A stretch of DNA of 64,000 nt from Paraburkholderia sp. DHOC27 (GCF_003429005.1 NZ_QVQV01000007.1:372001-436000); one strand, 5' to 3'; positions 1 through 9,517 are shown, numbered from the stretch's first letter. The notes: generated by a model not told the origin, from the sequence alone. Numbers and translations: made by a program.

Positions 1-259
1 GGTGCTTCGCGTCGTCCTCTGCACGTGCCAGGGTCGCGCCTTGTGCCGTGCGGTTTTCGCTGCGCGCTTGTGCAGCGCCCTGCCCCGTTACGCCATCACG
101 CGCGGCCATTTCGCCGGCACGCAAATTGACCTCTGGAACGCCCGAGCTTTCAGCCCCCGCAAGCGCCGCGTTCTCGACCGCCGGCGGCTGCCCCATACCC
201 CGCCGTACCCACAACGGCGCGAGTCCAAACTCTTCCAACGCGGATTCATGCAGCGCCAT
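1..259 (-). CDS. Uracil-DNA glycosylase family protein, N-terminal part (runs off window)
   Basis: Only the first 86 codons lie inside the window; the gene continues past base 1. The protein begins MALHESALEEFGLAPLWVRR and is followed by a low-complexity Ala/Glu/Gly-rich stretch with no stop. This opening resembles the N-terminal extension of the uracil-DNA glycosylases found after rimI in Burkholderia, which remove uracil from DNA in base-excision repair. The catalytic motifs are outside the window, so the call rests on the opening residues and the neighbours. The ATG overlaps the end of rimI by 14 bases, which indicates translational coupling in a tsaB-rimI-udg operon. Confidence 0.6.
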   Translation of the reverse strand, partial: MALHESALEEFGLAPLWVRRGMGQPPAVENAALAGAESSGVPEVNLRAGEMAARDGVTGQGAAQARSENRTAQGATLARAEDDAKH

Positions 260-740
260 CTGCGCCCTCCCTGGCAAACGAAAAACGCATCACGATGGCG
301 TCCTCCCGGCTGCGATGACGCGCCGGATAGTAGTTCTTGCGACGGCCAATCGAAGCGAAGCCGAAGCGTTCATAAAGGCGAATGGCCCGATGGTTCGACG
401 GCCGCACTTCCAGCAGCAGACCCTCGAGTTTCTCATGACGGGTGATGCGCACCGCCTCACGCAGCAACGAGAGTCCCGCGCCCACGCCCTGCGCGGCAGG
501 CGCGACGCACAGATTGAGCAGGTGCATTTCGTCGACCACCGGCATCAACACGCAATAGCCAATCAAGGTGCCGGTGACATGCCGCAGGCACACACCGAAA
601 TAGCCATTGCGCAGCGAATCCTCGAAATTGCCCCGGCTCCACGGAAACTCGTACGCGGCCTTTTCGATCAGCGCGACCTCGTCGAGATCGCCTTCGGTCA
701 TTGGCGACATATAGCGGTCGGCGAGCAATACCCCGCTCAT
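246..740 (-). CDS. rimI: Ribosomal protein S18-alanine N-acetyltransferase RimI
   Basis: Small GNAT-fold acetyltransferase of 164 residues. RimI transfers acetyl from acetyl-CoA to the N-terminal alanine of ribosomal protein S18 in the cytoplasm. The GNAT core is visible: an acceptor region with YEFPWSRGNF near residue 32, the strand LNLCVAPAAQGVGAG near 75-89 holding the acetyl-CoA pyrophosphate loop, and the C-terminal EVRPSNHRAIRLYERFGF typical of RimI. It follows tsaB with a 4-base ATGA overlap and overlaps the next gene by 14 bases, so the three are probably co-translated. The tsaB-rimI pairing is widespread in bacteria, which supports RimI over a generic GNAT enzyme. Confidence 0.93.
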   Translation of the reverse strand: MSGVLLADRYMSPMTEGDLDEVALIEKAAYEFPWSRGNFEDSLRNGYFGVCLRHVTGTLIGYCVLMPVVDEMHLLNLCVAPAAQGVGAGLSLLREAVRITRHEKLEGLLLEVRPSNHRAIRLYERFGFASIGRRKNYYPARHRSREDAIVMRFSFAREGADGAA

Positions 741-1639
741 CGTCCGCCCTCGCCCGGCGTATCGGGGTTGGCTGTGAGTTGCGACGCTGGGGCCGGTTTA
801 GCCGAGGTGACGGCGGCGGCGGCTGCGACAGACGGTGCGGACCCGGCACCACGCGCGGCATCCACGGCCTCGGCACTCTCCGATGCTTTGGCCGCCTTGG
901 CTGCCTTGTCGGCCATGCGCTCTGCTGTGGTCTGCGCAACCTTGTCGCGCACATATTCGGGCGCCGCCAGCTCGGCCGGCACCGTGCGCCCGGCGCGCAG
1001 CGCGCGTAGCGCCGCGTGCGCGAGCGGCAAGGCGTGGGGCAGCGCTTCGGCGTCGATGGCCTGCGCCACCGCCGTCGCCGTCAGCCGCGCGCCGAAGGCC
1101 GCGGCGGCATTGCCCGCCAGCGTGAACGGCACTTCAGGCAGCACCAGCTTGTCCGGTGCGTCCAGCGACGCAGGCTGCACCGTGCGCCACTCGCCTTCGG
1201 CGTCATCCCACGCAAAATCCGCCCAGTAGACTTCGTCCATGCGCGCGTCGAGCGCGGCCAGCACGCGCGTGGCCGCCGGATTGCGCAGCCGGGCACTTTC
1301 CGCGCAGGCGAGCAGCGTGCCGATCGGCACCACGGGCCGGTTCAGCCCGAAGGCGAGCCCCTGCGCCACGCCGGTTGCCGTGCGCAAGCCGGTGAACGAG
1401 CCGGGGCCCGCGCCAAACGCGATCGCCGCGCAATCGGCCAGCACGAGACCCGCTTCATCGAACAACTCACGGATGGCAGGCAGCAAACGCGTGCTGGAGA
1501 CAGCGCCGGTGGCTTCGTGGCGCACCCAGGCGCGCGGTTCGGGAGCAGAGGCACCCGCCTCAGGATGGACGGCGGAAAGCAACGCGACCGAGCAGAACTC
1601 GGTCGAGGTATCGAGGGCAAGCAGCACAGTTCGGTTCAT
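737..1639 (-). CDS. tsaB: tRNA threonylcarbamoyladenosine biosynthesis protein TsaB
   Basis: TsaB (formerly YeaZ) is the ASKHA-fold partner of TsaD and TsaE in making t6A at position 37 of ANN-decoding tRNAs. The chosen ATG gives 300 residues beginning MNRTVLLALDTSTEF, the normal family opening. The open frame extends about 82 codons further upstream, but that stretch does not look like TsaB and would run into the divergent gene's promoter region. The motif GAGPGSFTGLRTATGVAQGL is characteristic. The last 60 or so residues are an Ala/Lys-rich tail beyond the usual length of about 230. The stop overlaps the rimI start by four bases. Confidence 0.93.
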   Translation of the reverse strand: MNRTVLLALDTSTEFCSVALLSAVHPEAGASAPEPRAWVRHEATGAVSSTRLLPAIRELFDEAGLVLADCAAIAFGAGPGSFTGLRTATGVAQGLAFGLNRPVVPIGTLLACAESARLRNPAATRVLAALDARMDEVYWADFAWDDAEGEWRTVQPASLDAPDKLVLPEVPFTLAGNAAAAFGARLTATAVAQAIDAEALPHALPLAHAALRALRAGRTVPAELAAPEYVRDKVAQTTAERMADKAAKAAKASESAEAVDAARGAGSAPSVAAAAAVTSAKPAPASQLTANPDTPGEGGR

Positions 1640-1808
1640 GTCCGCTATTGTAATGCGACGCCCCGCCTCGCCGGGCACGCAGCGTGCGCCGGTCGGGCCG
1701 GCTGCGTTTGGAGTAGTCGTTCCAGCCTGATTTGGTGCGATCCGGCGCAGGCAGAGGCTGCGCTTGATATGATCGACGGCCCATCCTGAATTTGCCACGG
1801 AGAAACAC

Positions 1809-2078
1809 ATGAGCGACGTCGACGCGCAATTTGCCAAAGCCCACGAAGAGGTGCAACAACTGCCGGAGCGCCCGGGCAACCTCACGCTGTTGCGCCTCTA
1901 TGCGCTCTACAAGCAGGCCACCAAGGGTGACGTGCAGGGCGACAAGCCGGGTTTCACGGATATCGTCGGCAAATACAAGTACGACGCCTGGTCGGCGCTG
2001 AAAGGCACGCCGCAGGACACGGCGAAGCAGCAGTACGTCGAACTGGTCGAATCGCTGAAAAGCGGGGCTTCGGCCTGA
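1809..2078 (+). CDS. Acyl-CoA-binding protein
   Basis: An 89-residue acyl-CoA-binding protein, a four-helix cytoplasmic carrier of long-chain acyl-CoA esters. Family motifs are present: the N-terminal DAQFAKAHEEVQQLP, the central LRLYALYKQATKGD with its conserved tyrosines and lysine, and KYKYDAWSALKGTPQDTAKQQYVELV. Length matches the stand-alone family (about 86-90 residues). An AGGAG-like site lies just before the ATG. It is divergent from tsaB. The last codons (Gly-Ala-Ser-Ala-stop) lie inside the first unit of a 13-bp tandem repeat that continues downstream. Confidence 0.93.
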   Translation: MSDVDAQFAKAHEEVQQLPERPGNLTLLRLYALYKQATKGDVQGDKPGFTDIVGKYKYDAWSALKGTPQDTAKQQYVELVESLKSGASA

Positions 2079-2157
2079 TGCTTCGGCCTGATGCTTCGGC
2101 CTGATGCTTCGGCCTGATGCTTCGGCCTGATGCTTCGGCCTGATGCTTCGGCCTGAT
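2067..2157. repeat. Tandem repeat, seven perfect copies of a 13-bp unit
   Basis: The unit GCTTCGGCCTGAT occurs seven times without interruption or mismatch (91 bp). The first copy provides the last sense codons and the TGA of the acyl-CoA-binding protein gene; the other six follow it. Because 13 is not a multiple of three, each unit places its TGA in a new frame. Perfect identity suggests recent slippage expansion and possible length variation between strains. Confidence 0.97.
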
Positions 2158-2728
2158 TGTTAATATCCGGGCCGGAACGCAGCGCGTGGCTTTGACCTAC
2201 GGCCCGGCGGGCGGGTGCCGATTTGGTCACATACGTTGGTCAGGGCCCGCCTCGACCCCGCTCCGGTTTCGTCGTCCCCCGCGCACCGCCAGCCACAGCC
2301 GCCGCGGATACCGCCCGGCAAAATTCAAGCCATCAACGACGCTTTTCGGCTGCGGAAACGTCTTAAATGTGGCGCGGTGCAGCAAAACCCTATACAATGT
2401 TGCCTGCGCTTCACTGCTTTTGCCCGGCTTTCTCCAGCGGCCTCTGCGGCGCAGCGCCTCGTAGCGTTTTGCTCCAATCCAGTTTAGAACCTGTCCCCTC
2501 CTGCCTAGCCCCCTACGGGCGATCATGTACCAGGCTGGCGACACGCCGTGTTGGCATGTCGCAACCGATACAGCTTCTAACGAAAAGCTCGCCTTGATTG
2601 TCGCGAGCTGCCCCCGTTTTTCGATTTGCTCGCTGCTTCTTTGCTCGCTGAATCCGACGACTTGGGTATGCCGATTGGCGCCGACGTATTAATTCCGTGC
2701 ATTTCCCAGGATCGTTTCAAGGATTCTC
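2158..2728. other. Long gene-free leader region before rhlE
   Basis: About 570 bp without a convincing gene. A good -10-like element (TATACAAT) is at 2391-2398, with no clear -35 at the right distance. If used, it would give the helicase mRNA a 5' leader of about 325 nt. Long leaders are known for some bacterial DEAD-box helicase genes, such as E. coli deaD. The short open frames here have no ribosome-binding site or recognisable product. Confidence 0.4.
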
Positions 2729-4360
2729 ATGACTTCGAGCAATACCCAAAGCCCGCTGAACGCCATCGCCGACCAGGCACTCGGTTTCGTTGACAGTGAC
2801 GCCGCACCCGCACAAGCCGCAGCAGCCGCTGCCGCTCCGCAAGCCGTCGCTGCTGAAACCGCTGCTCCGGCCGGCCCGTCGTTCGCGTCGCTTGGCCTGT
2901 CACCGGATGTCGTCTCCGCGCTGACGGCAACCGGCTATCAAACGCCGACCCCGGTGCAGCAACGCGCCATCCCCGCCGGCATCGCCGGCCGCGACCTGCT
3001 GGTCTCCAGCCCGACCGGTTCGGGCAAGACCGCTGCGTTCATGCTGCCCGCCATCGAGCGTTTCTCGCAACTGCAAAAGGCGCAAGCCAGCCAGCCGCGT
3101 GAACCGCGTCCGGCTGACGGCGCCCGTGGCCGTCGCCCGCAACCCGTCGCCCGTCCCACCATGCTGGTGCTGACGCCGACCCGCGAACTCGCGATGCAGG
3201 TCACCACGGCCGCTGCCACGTACGGCAAGCACCTCAAGCGTCTGCGCACCGTCAGCATTCTGGGCGGCGTCGCTTACGGCCAACAGCTCATGCTGCTGGC
3301 GAAGAACCCCGAAATCCTGGTCGCCACGCCGGGCCGTCTGATCGACCACCTGGAGCGCGGCCGTATCGACCTGTCGCAACTGCAGATCCTCGTGCTCGAC
3401 GAAGCCGACCGCATGCTCGACATGGGCTTCATCGAAGACATCGAGACCATCGTTGCTGCTACGCCGGCTACGCGTCAGACCATGCTGTTCTCGGCGACGC
3501 TCGACGGCAAGATCGGTTCGCTGACCGGCCGTCTGCTGAAGGATCCGGAGCGTATCGAGATCGTGCAACGCCTCGAACAACGCACGAACATCGCGCAAAC
3601 CGTTCATTACGTCGACGACCGCGATCACAAGGATCGTCTGCTCGACCATCTGCTGCGCGACGAAGGCCTTGACCAGGCTATCGTCTTCACGGCAACCAAG
3701 ATGGACGCCGACCAGCTGGCTGGTCGTCTGGCCGACGCCGGTTTCGAATCCGCAGCACTGCACGGCGATCTGCCGCAGGGCGCGCGTAACCGCACCATCC
3801 GCGCACTGCGCGAGCGCCGTGTGCGCGTGCTGGTGGCCACGGACGTCGCCGCTCGCGGTATCGACATCCCCGGCATCACGCACGTGTTCAACTACGATCT
3901 GCCGAAGTTCGCAGAAGACTACGTGCACCGTATCGGCCGTACCGGCCGTGCTGGCCGCTCGGGTATCGCCGTGAGCCTCGTGCATCACGCCGAACAAGGC
4001 GCGTTGAAGCGCATCGAGCGTTTCGTGCGCACTCCGCTGCCGGTCAACGTCGTGGAAGGCTTCGAGCCGCGCAAGTCGGCACCGTCGGGTAATGGCCGTC
4101 CTGGCTTTGGCGGCCGTGGCCGTCCTGGCGGCGGCAACGGAGGTGGCCGTCGCTTCGGTAGCGGCAGCGGCAAGCCGGGTGGCTATGCCGGCAACGGCGG
4201 CGGCAATGGTGGCGGCGCACGCAGCGGTAGCGGCAATGGCGGCGGCTGGGCCGGCAAGTCGTCGGGCGGCGGTTCGCGTGAAGGCTTCGGCGGTTCGCGT
4301 GACGGTGGCTACGGCGCACGCCGCAGCGATGGTCCGCGTACGGCGCGTCGTGGCAGCTAA
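2729..4360 (+). CDS. rhlE: DEAD-box ATP-dependent RNA helicase, RhlE type
   Basis: A 543-residue RNA helicase that unwinds RNA duplexes using ATP and probably acts in ribosome assembly or mRNA decay. Motifs in order: Q motif near residues 73-80 (TPTPVQQR), Walker A SPTGSGKT at 94-101, PTREL at 150-154, TPGR at 200-203, DEAD at 224-227, SAT at 255-257, ATDVAARGIDIP at 370-381 and HRIGRTGR at 400-407. Residues 20-50 are Ala-rich and precede the core. An Arg/Pro-rich insert sits at about 117-142. From about 454 to the end the tail is Gly/Arg/Ser-rich (RGG-like), a usual nonspecific RNA-binding tail. An intrinsic terminator follows the stop. Confidence 0.92.
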   Translation: MTSSNTQSPLNAIADQALGFVDSDAAPAQAAAAAAAPQAVAAETAAPAGPSFASLGLSPDVVSALTATGYQTPTPVQQRAIPAGIAGRDLLVSSPTGSGKTAAFMLPAIERFSQLQKAQASQPREPRPADGARGRRPQPVARPTMLVLTPTRELAMQVTTAAATYGKHLKRLRTVSILGGVAYGQQLMLLAKNPEILVATPGRLIDHLERGRIDLSQLQILVLDEADRMLDMGFIEDIETIVAATPATRQTMLFSATLDGKIGSLTGRLLKDPERIEIVQRLEQRTNIAQTVHYVDDRDHKDRLLDHLLRDEGLDQAIVFTATKMDADQLAGRLADAGFESAALHGDLPQGARNRTIRALRERRVRVLVATDVAARGIDIPGITHVFNYDLPKFAEDYVHRIGRTGRAGRSGIAVSLVHHAEQGALKRIERFVRTPLPVNVVEGFEPRKSAPSGNGRPGFGGRGRPGGGNGGGRRFGSGSGKPGGYAGNGGGNGGGARSGSGNGGGWAGKSSGGGSREGFGGSRDGGYGARRSDGPRTARRGS

Positions 4361-4400
4361 GACGCTGCAAGTGGCCTGAGGCCACTGCGAGATTCACAGG

Positions 4401-4430
4401 AAAACCGGTGCTCATGCACCGGTTTTTTTT
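4401..4430 (+). terminator. Intrinsic terminator of rhlE
   Basis: A perfect 11-bp stem (4401-4411 with 4416-4426) closes a TCAT loop and continues into a run of eight T (4423-4430). It lies 40 bases after the helicase stop codon. Confidence 0.93.
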
Positions 4431-4439
4431 CGCCTGCGC

Positions 4440-4810
4440 ATTTTGTGCGGCCGCTGTGCGCGCGATTTCCGCGATCGCTCTCCGCGTGTTCTCTCTCGGC
4501 ATCTCTCCAACATCTCTTTCCGCGTTCTCTCGGAGCCCTCTTCCCGGCTCCCACTGCGCGAGCTGTCTTCGACACCTCTTCTCACCTTCCCGTTTAGAGT
4601 CTCGCAGCACAATCTGCGCGTTCTCTTTCCAACCCTCCTCCCACGTTCCCTCTGAGAAGTCTCCCAACACCCTCCGCGCGTCCCTCACCACCATTCTCCG
4701 CGCCTTCCCAGCATCCAGACTCCCCCTTCTCTACCCCGCGCCACCTCCGTTCCTCTCCCCTCTGCTTCGCTTTCCAGCCGCTTCCGCGCCTCCGCTTCCG
4801 CCCCAATCTC
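4440..4810. other. Pyrimidine-rich tract upstream of aceA
   Basis: About 370 bp in which the plus strand is strongly C/T-rich. Degenerate versions of CTCCGCG followed by TTCTCTC recur at irregular intervals (near 4478, 4515, 4611, 4670 and 4697). Frames on both strands stay open largely because of this composition, and none has a credible start or product. It contrasts with the A/T-rich stretch that follows. Its role is unknown. Confidence 0.6.
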
Positions 4811-4817
4811 ATCGTTC

Positions 4818-4848
4818 AAAAAATTTTCACCATGTGAAAAATTTTTTT
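4818..4848. promoter_or_regulatory. Inverted repeat in the aceA upstream region, candidate operator
   Basis: A perfect 7-3-7 palindrome, TTTTCACCATGTGAAAA, is at 4824-4840. It is flanked by A-tracts and T-tracts that extend the symmetry imperfectly to 4818-4848. It begins an A/T-rich stretch (4815-4990) about 280 bp before the aceA start. The symmetry suggests a dimeric regulator, but I do not recognise the motif as a characterised operator. Confidence 0.45.
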
Positions 4849-5123
4849 GCGTCGTAAAAAATCGTGCTGCGTGGCACAAGACGCCTCATTGCGACAGGGA
4901 AAACGTCATTTCTCAATGTGGAACACGCACCATAAACAATTGATTAATAACAATAAAAAATCTCCAACAAAGCGCCTCACGCGGCTATTTCGCATCAGCC
5001 CTTGCGCCTAGACTCTTATACAAGACTTCACGAAACGAAGCGCCAACGAGACACCTTGCTTCGAGAAGACAGAGATCACTAACCCCGATTGATCCCATTT
5101 ACCAGGCAAACAAGGAGAACACC

Positions 5124-6431
<1,308 letters not shown>

Positions 6432-6802
6432 GCAATGATGCAGCAGCCGTTTTAAAGGCTGCTGCAGGGCGACACAAAGACAGATCGCAGCAGAGGTGGA
6501 AGACGACAGCGGCCTCGCTAGAAGGCCGCGCTCACGAAGGAAAACAGTCAGCGCCGAGGGCCAGCAAGCAGTCCTGTGCAAGCAGCAGACAGGCACCGCA
6601 GAAGACAGGCCCAGGCCGACTGGAATCTGAGAGAGTCAGAAGAGCATGCAGGGCATGGCAACGTGCCCATTGAGTACGGCGCGCCGGTGGATCCGCTGGC
6701 GCGCTTTTTTAGCGCGTGCCTGGTTTTCTGACGCGTCCACTCGCACGCAGAGTGCAACGCAACGCATCGCGTCATCGCGGCAAACCAGCGGCAAACCACG
6801 CC
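6432..6802. other. Gene-free region after aceA with two hairpins
   Basis: A 10-bp stem (6439-6448 with 6457-6466) lies immediately after the aceA stop but has no T-run. A perfect 7-bp GC-rich stem is at 6509-6515 with 6523-6529. A full intrinsic terminator follows at 6679-6710. No gene is supported here. The arrangement fits a long aceA 3' UTR or a small RNA released from it. Confidence 0.5.
6679..6710 (+). terminator. Intrinsic terminator downstream of aceA
   Basis: GCGCGCC (6679-6685) pairs with GGCGCGC (6698-6704) and is followed by six T. It lies about 250 bp after the aceA stop, which is unusually far for a simple gene terminator. Confidence 0.75.
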
Positions 6803-7237
6803 TCACCGATAAACGATCACCGGAATCCGCGTATGCGTGAGCACCCGCTGCGTCTCGCTGCCAATCAGCAGGCTCCCCAGCCCGCGACGCCCATGCGAGG
6901 CCATGAAGATCACATCGCAGCCGCCCTTTTCCGCCGCTTCGATGATGCCCAGATACGGCGAAGGATGAACACTGGTGCGGCTCGTCACGGCAACGCCCAC
7001 GTTGCGCGCGGCGCGTTCCACCTCTTGCAGATGCACACGCGCCTCGCGTTCGCTGCGTTCGAGGAAGTCCACCGGCGGCTCGATCACGACCTCGGAGAAC
7101 GGCGAGTAAGGATATTGCGGCAGACACGCATACGCGGTGACGCGTGCGCCGACCGCCTGAGCGAGATCAATTGCGCCTTCGATCGCTTTGCGTGAGAGAT
7201 CGGAACCATCGGTCGGAACCAGAATGTGCCTGAACAT
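6803..7237 (-). CDS. Universal stress protein, UspA family
   Basis: A 144-residue single-domain Usp protein. It opens MFRHILVPTDGSDLS, the typical first strand with the ATP-contacting Asp. It ends with the nucleotide-binding glycine pattern in SHGRRGLGSLLIGSET (near 115-130) and RIPVIVYR. The glycine-rich motif places it in the ATP-binding subgroup. Such proteins are induced by starvation and other stress, but their molecular job is usually unresolved. It is convergent with aceA and lies downstream of the LysR gene with about 180 bp between them, so it is probably a separate unit. Confidence 0.92.
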   Translation of the reverse strand: MFRHILVPTDGSDLSRKAIEGAIDLAQAVGARVTAYACLPQYPYSPFSEVVIEPPVDFLERSEREARVHLQEVERAARNVGVAVTSRTSVHPSPYLGIIEAAEKGGCDVIFMASHGRRGLGSLLIGSETQRVLTHTRIPVIVYR

Positions 7238-7419
7238 GCTGTCCTCCGTCGTCGACTGCGGCAGGACCCGTCAGTGGGCATGCAAGGCGCATGCGCGGCA
7301 AGGAACGCTTAGCAGGTCCTTCAACGATTGTAGTGCGCAGGAAGCCGGCTTGCCGCGCGCTGCGGGTCTGTCCGCATATCGGAAACCCGCGCAGGCGAAT
7401 GCGGCAAGCGGCCCGGTCC

Positions 7420-8322
7420 TTAACCCCAGTACTCGGGATGCCCGTACGTATGCTTGAGGAAATCGAGGAACAGCCGCACGCGCAACGGCAAATGACGCCG
7501 CTGTGGAAACACCGCATGAATGCCGATGGGCGGTGCCGCGAATTCGTCGAGCACGCTCACGAGCCGGCCAGCGGCGATATCCGCGCCGACCTCCCACCAC
7601 GAGCGCCACGCGAGTCCGTAGCCTTCCAGACACCACTCGTGCAGCACCGCGCCGTCCGAACATTCCATCGTGCCGGAGACCTTGATGGACACCACCTTGT
7701 CGCCTTGCTGGAACATCCAGCCGCGCTGCTGATTGGCGCTCGCACCGAGCGCCAGACAGTTGTGATGCGCCAGATCGGCGAGACTGCGCGGCGCGCCGCG
7801 ACGCGTCAGATACGTGGGCGAGGCGACGCACACGCGCCGGTTCTCCCCCAGCCGCAGCGAGACCAGCGACGAGTCCGGCAGTTCGCCGAGCCGCACCGCG
7901 CAGTCGAAGCCTTCGTTGACGAGATCGACCAGCCGGTCGGACAGATCGAGCGTGATGGAGACATCGGGATGCGCGACGGTAAAAGCCGGCACGAGCGGCG
8001 CGACGTGCCGCCGGCCGAAACCCGCCGGCGCCGAGAGCCGCAGATGCCCGCTCGCCTTCACACCGCCGGCGGAAACGCTGGCCTCGGCATTCTGCATGTC
8101 GTGAATCACGCGCTGGCAGTCTTCGAGAAAGGCCGAGCCTTCGAATGTCAGCGTGATCTTGCGGGTGGTGCGCACCAGCAGCTTGACGCCCAGGCGCTCT
8201 TCGAGGGCGTCAATCCGCCTGCCGATGATGGCGGGCGCGACGCCCTCGGCCTGCGCCGCCGCGGACAGACTGCCCTTGGCTGCCACGGTGACGAAAGTCT
8301 CGATCTGCTTGAAACGGTCCAT
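7420..8322 (-). CDS. LysR-family transcriptional regulator
   Basis: A 300-residue LysR-type regulator. The N-terminal winged helix-turn-helix is clear (MDRFKQIETFVTVAAKGSLSAAAQ, residues 1-24, continuing to about 60). A periplasmic-binding-protein-like effector domain follows (about 90-295). It is divergent from the haloacid dehalogenase gene with 158 bp between starts, the usual arrangement of a LysR regulator and its target. The effector is unknown. By context it could sense a haloacid or another substrate of that dehalogenase; that is inference only. Confidence 0.92.
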   Translation of the reverse strand: MDRFKQIETFVTVAAKGSLSAAAQAEGVAPAIIGRRIDALEERLGVKLLVRTTRKITLTFEGSAFLEDCQRVIHDMQNAEASVSAGGVKASGHLRLSAPAGFGRRHVAPLVPAFTVAHPDVSITLDLSDRLVDLVNEGFDCAVRLGELPDSSLVSLRLGENRRVCVASPTYLTRRGAPRSLADLAHHNCLALGASANQQRGWMFQQGDKVVSIKVSGTMECSDGAVLHEWCLEGYGLAWRSWWEVGADIAAGRLVSVLDEFAAPPIGIHAVFPQRRHLPLRVRLFLDFLKHTYGHPEYWG

Positions 8323-8480
8323 AGTGGGAGAACCGGGCGCGCTCGGTCAGTGCGCGCAAAAGTAGGAATGCGCGACAGATTAGGTGCATGAAAGTAAAAG
8401 ATCAAGTGATGTTTAGCCTCTTTTTTAACGCATAGCATCACCAATACAATCAATCCGACCTCGAACTGGAGCGCACGGCA

Positions 8481-9233
8481 ATGTCGGCCACAACGACACT
8501 CTTCCCCAAAGCAGTGATTTTCGACGCCTACGGCACGCTCTTCGACGTGCATTCGGTCGTCGCGGCGGCAGAGCAGATGTTCCCCGGCCACGGCGACGCG
8601 CTGTCGCAACTGTGGCGCCAGAAGCAGATCGAATACTCGCAGCTGCGCACGCTCGCCGACCCGGCCGGCGCGCGCTATCAACCGTTCTGGAACATCACAC
8701 TCGATGCCCTGCGTTTCGCCGCGCTCAAGCTCGGCCTCACGCTCAACCGGGCGGCGGAAAAACGTCTGATGGACGAATACGCGTGTCTCTCCGCCTTTCC
8801 CGATGCCGTGCCGACGCTGCGTGAGTTGCGCCAACTGCATCAACCGGGCGCGCAGGCCGAGGACGTTGCGCAGTCAGGTTCGACGCCTGGGCTCGCCATC
8901 CTCTCCAACGGCAATCCGCAGATGCTCGATGTCGCCGTGAAAAGCGCAGGCATGACGGGCCTGTTCGATCACGTGCTGTCCGTGGATACCGTGCGCGCCT
9001 ACAAGCCGGCCCGCGCCGCATATTCGCTTGGCACCGCGGCATTCGCCGCGCAACCGCGCGAGATCGTGTTCGTCTCGTCCAACGGCTGGGATGTGGCTGG
9101 CGCAACGTGGTTCGGCTACACGACCTTCTGGCTCAACCGGCAAGGCGCGCCCGCCGAAGAGCTGGGCGTGACGCCGCGCGGCACCGGCAGCCGTATGAGC
9201 GATCTGCTCGAGTTTCTGAAGAACCCGCCTTAG
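8481..9233 (+). CDS. Haloacid dehalogenase, type II
   Basis: A 250-residue HAD-superfamily hydrolase close to L-2-haloacid dehalogenases, which replace the halogen of short 2-halo acids with hydroxyl through an aspartyl-ester intermediate. Visible motifs: nucleophile Asp15 in VIFDAYGTLFD, the motif II serine in LAILSNGNPQML (about 137-148), the lysine in AYKPARAAY (about 174-182) and the type II hallmark SSNGWDVAGATWFG (about 193-206). The length is slightly above the usual 220-235. The natural substrate cannot be told from sequence. It is divergent from the LysR gene, which may control it. Confidence 0.88.
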   Translation: MSATTTLFPKAVIFDAYGTLFDVHSVVAAAEQMFPGHGDALSQLWRQKQIEYSQLRTLADPAGARYQPFWNITLDALRFAALKLGLTLNRAAEKRLMDEYACLSAFPDAVPTLRELRQLHQPGAQAEDVAQSGSTPGLAILSNGNPQMLDVAVKSAGMTGLFDHVLSVDTVRAYKPARAAYSLGTAAFAAQPREIVFVSSNGWDVAGATWFGYTTFWLNRQGAPAEELGVTPRGTGSRMSDLLEFLKNPP

Positions 9234-9283
9234 CCGCATGTAGCCGCCCCTTTGTAGAAGCTGTTTTCCGACATGCATGAAGC

Positions 9284-9316
9284 GCTTGCGAAGCATTTGC
9301 GAAGCTTTTGCGAAGT
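9284..9316. repeat. Three 11-bp direct repeats between the dehalogenase and aceB
   Basis: The octamer TTGCGAAG occurs at 9286-9293, 9297-9304 and 9308-9315, spaced exactly 11 bp. The full unit resembles ATTTGCGAAGC. It lies 50 bp after the dehalogenase stop and about 200 bp before the aceB start. It could be a helically phased operator for aceB or a small tandem repeat like others in this window. Confidence 0.7.
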
Positions 9317-9517
9317 GTCGACGTCGCATACCACAGCCCTGGTGTGTCACGGCAACGCTGCGCAACTGCAGTGACCGGCGCGCGTCATGTACCGGAACCG
9401 TACGACGTAGCACTATGCAGCACAACGAAATAAATCCCGGCGCACCCAAAAACACGGCGTCACCACACTGCATTCGAACATTTGCATCTTTGCCATCTGA
9501 CCGACCAAGGAGAAAAC

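Noticed and set aside
48..1229. 393-codon plus-strand frame across udg, rimI and tsaB
   Set aside because: Antisense to three overlapping recognisable genes; the C-terminal Ala-rich part is the complement of the tsaB tail.
2067..2157. 13-bp array as a CRISPR
   Set aside because: Units are contiguous with no spacers and no cas genes exist in the window; the same holds for the other arrays.
4408..4857. 149-codon plus-strand frame in the pyrimidine-rich tract
   Set aside because: Starts inside the rhlE terminator loop, has no ribosome-binding site, and is open because C/T-rich DNA rarely forms stop codons.
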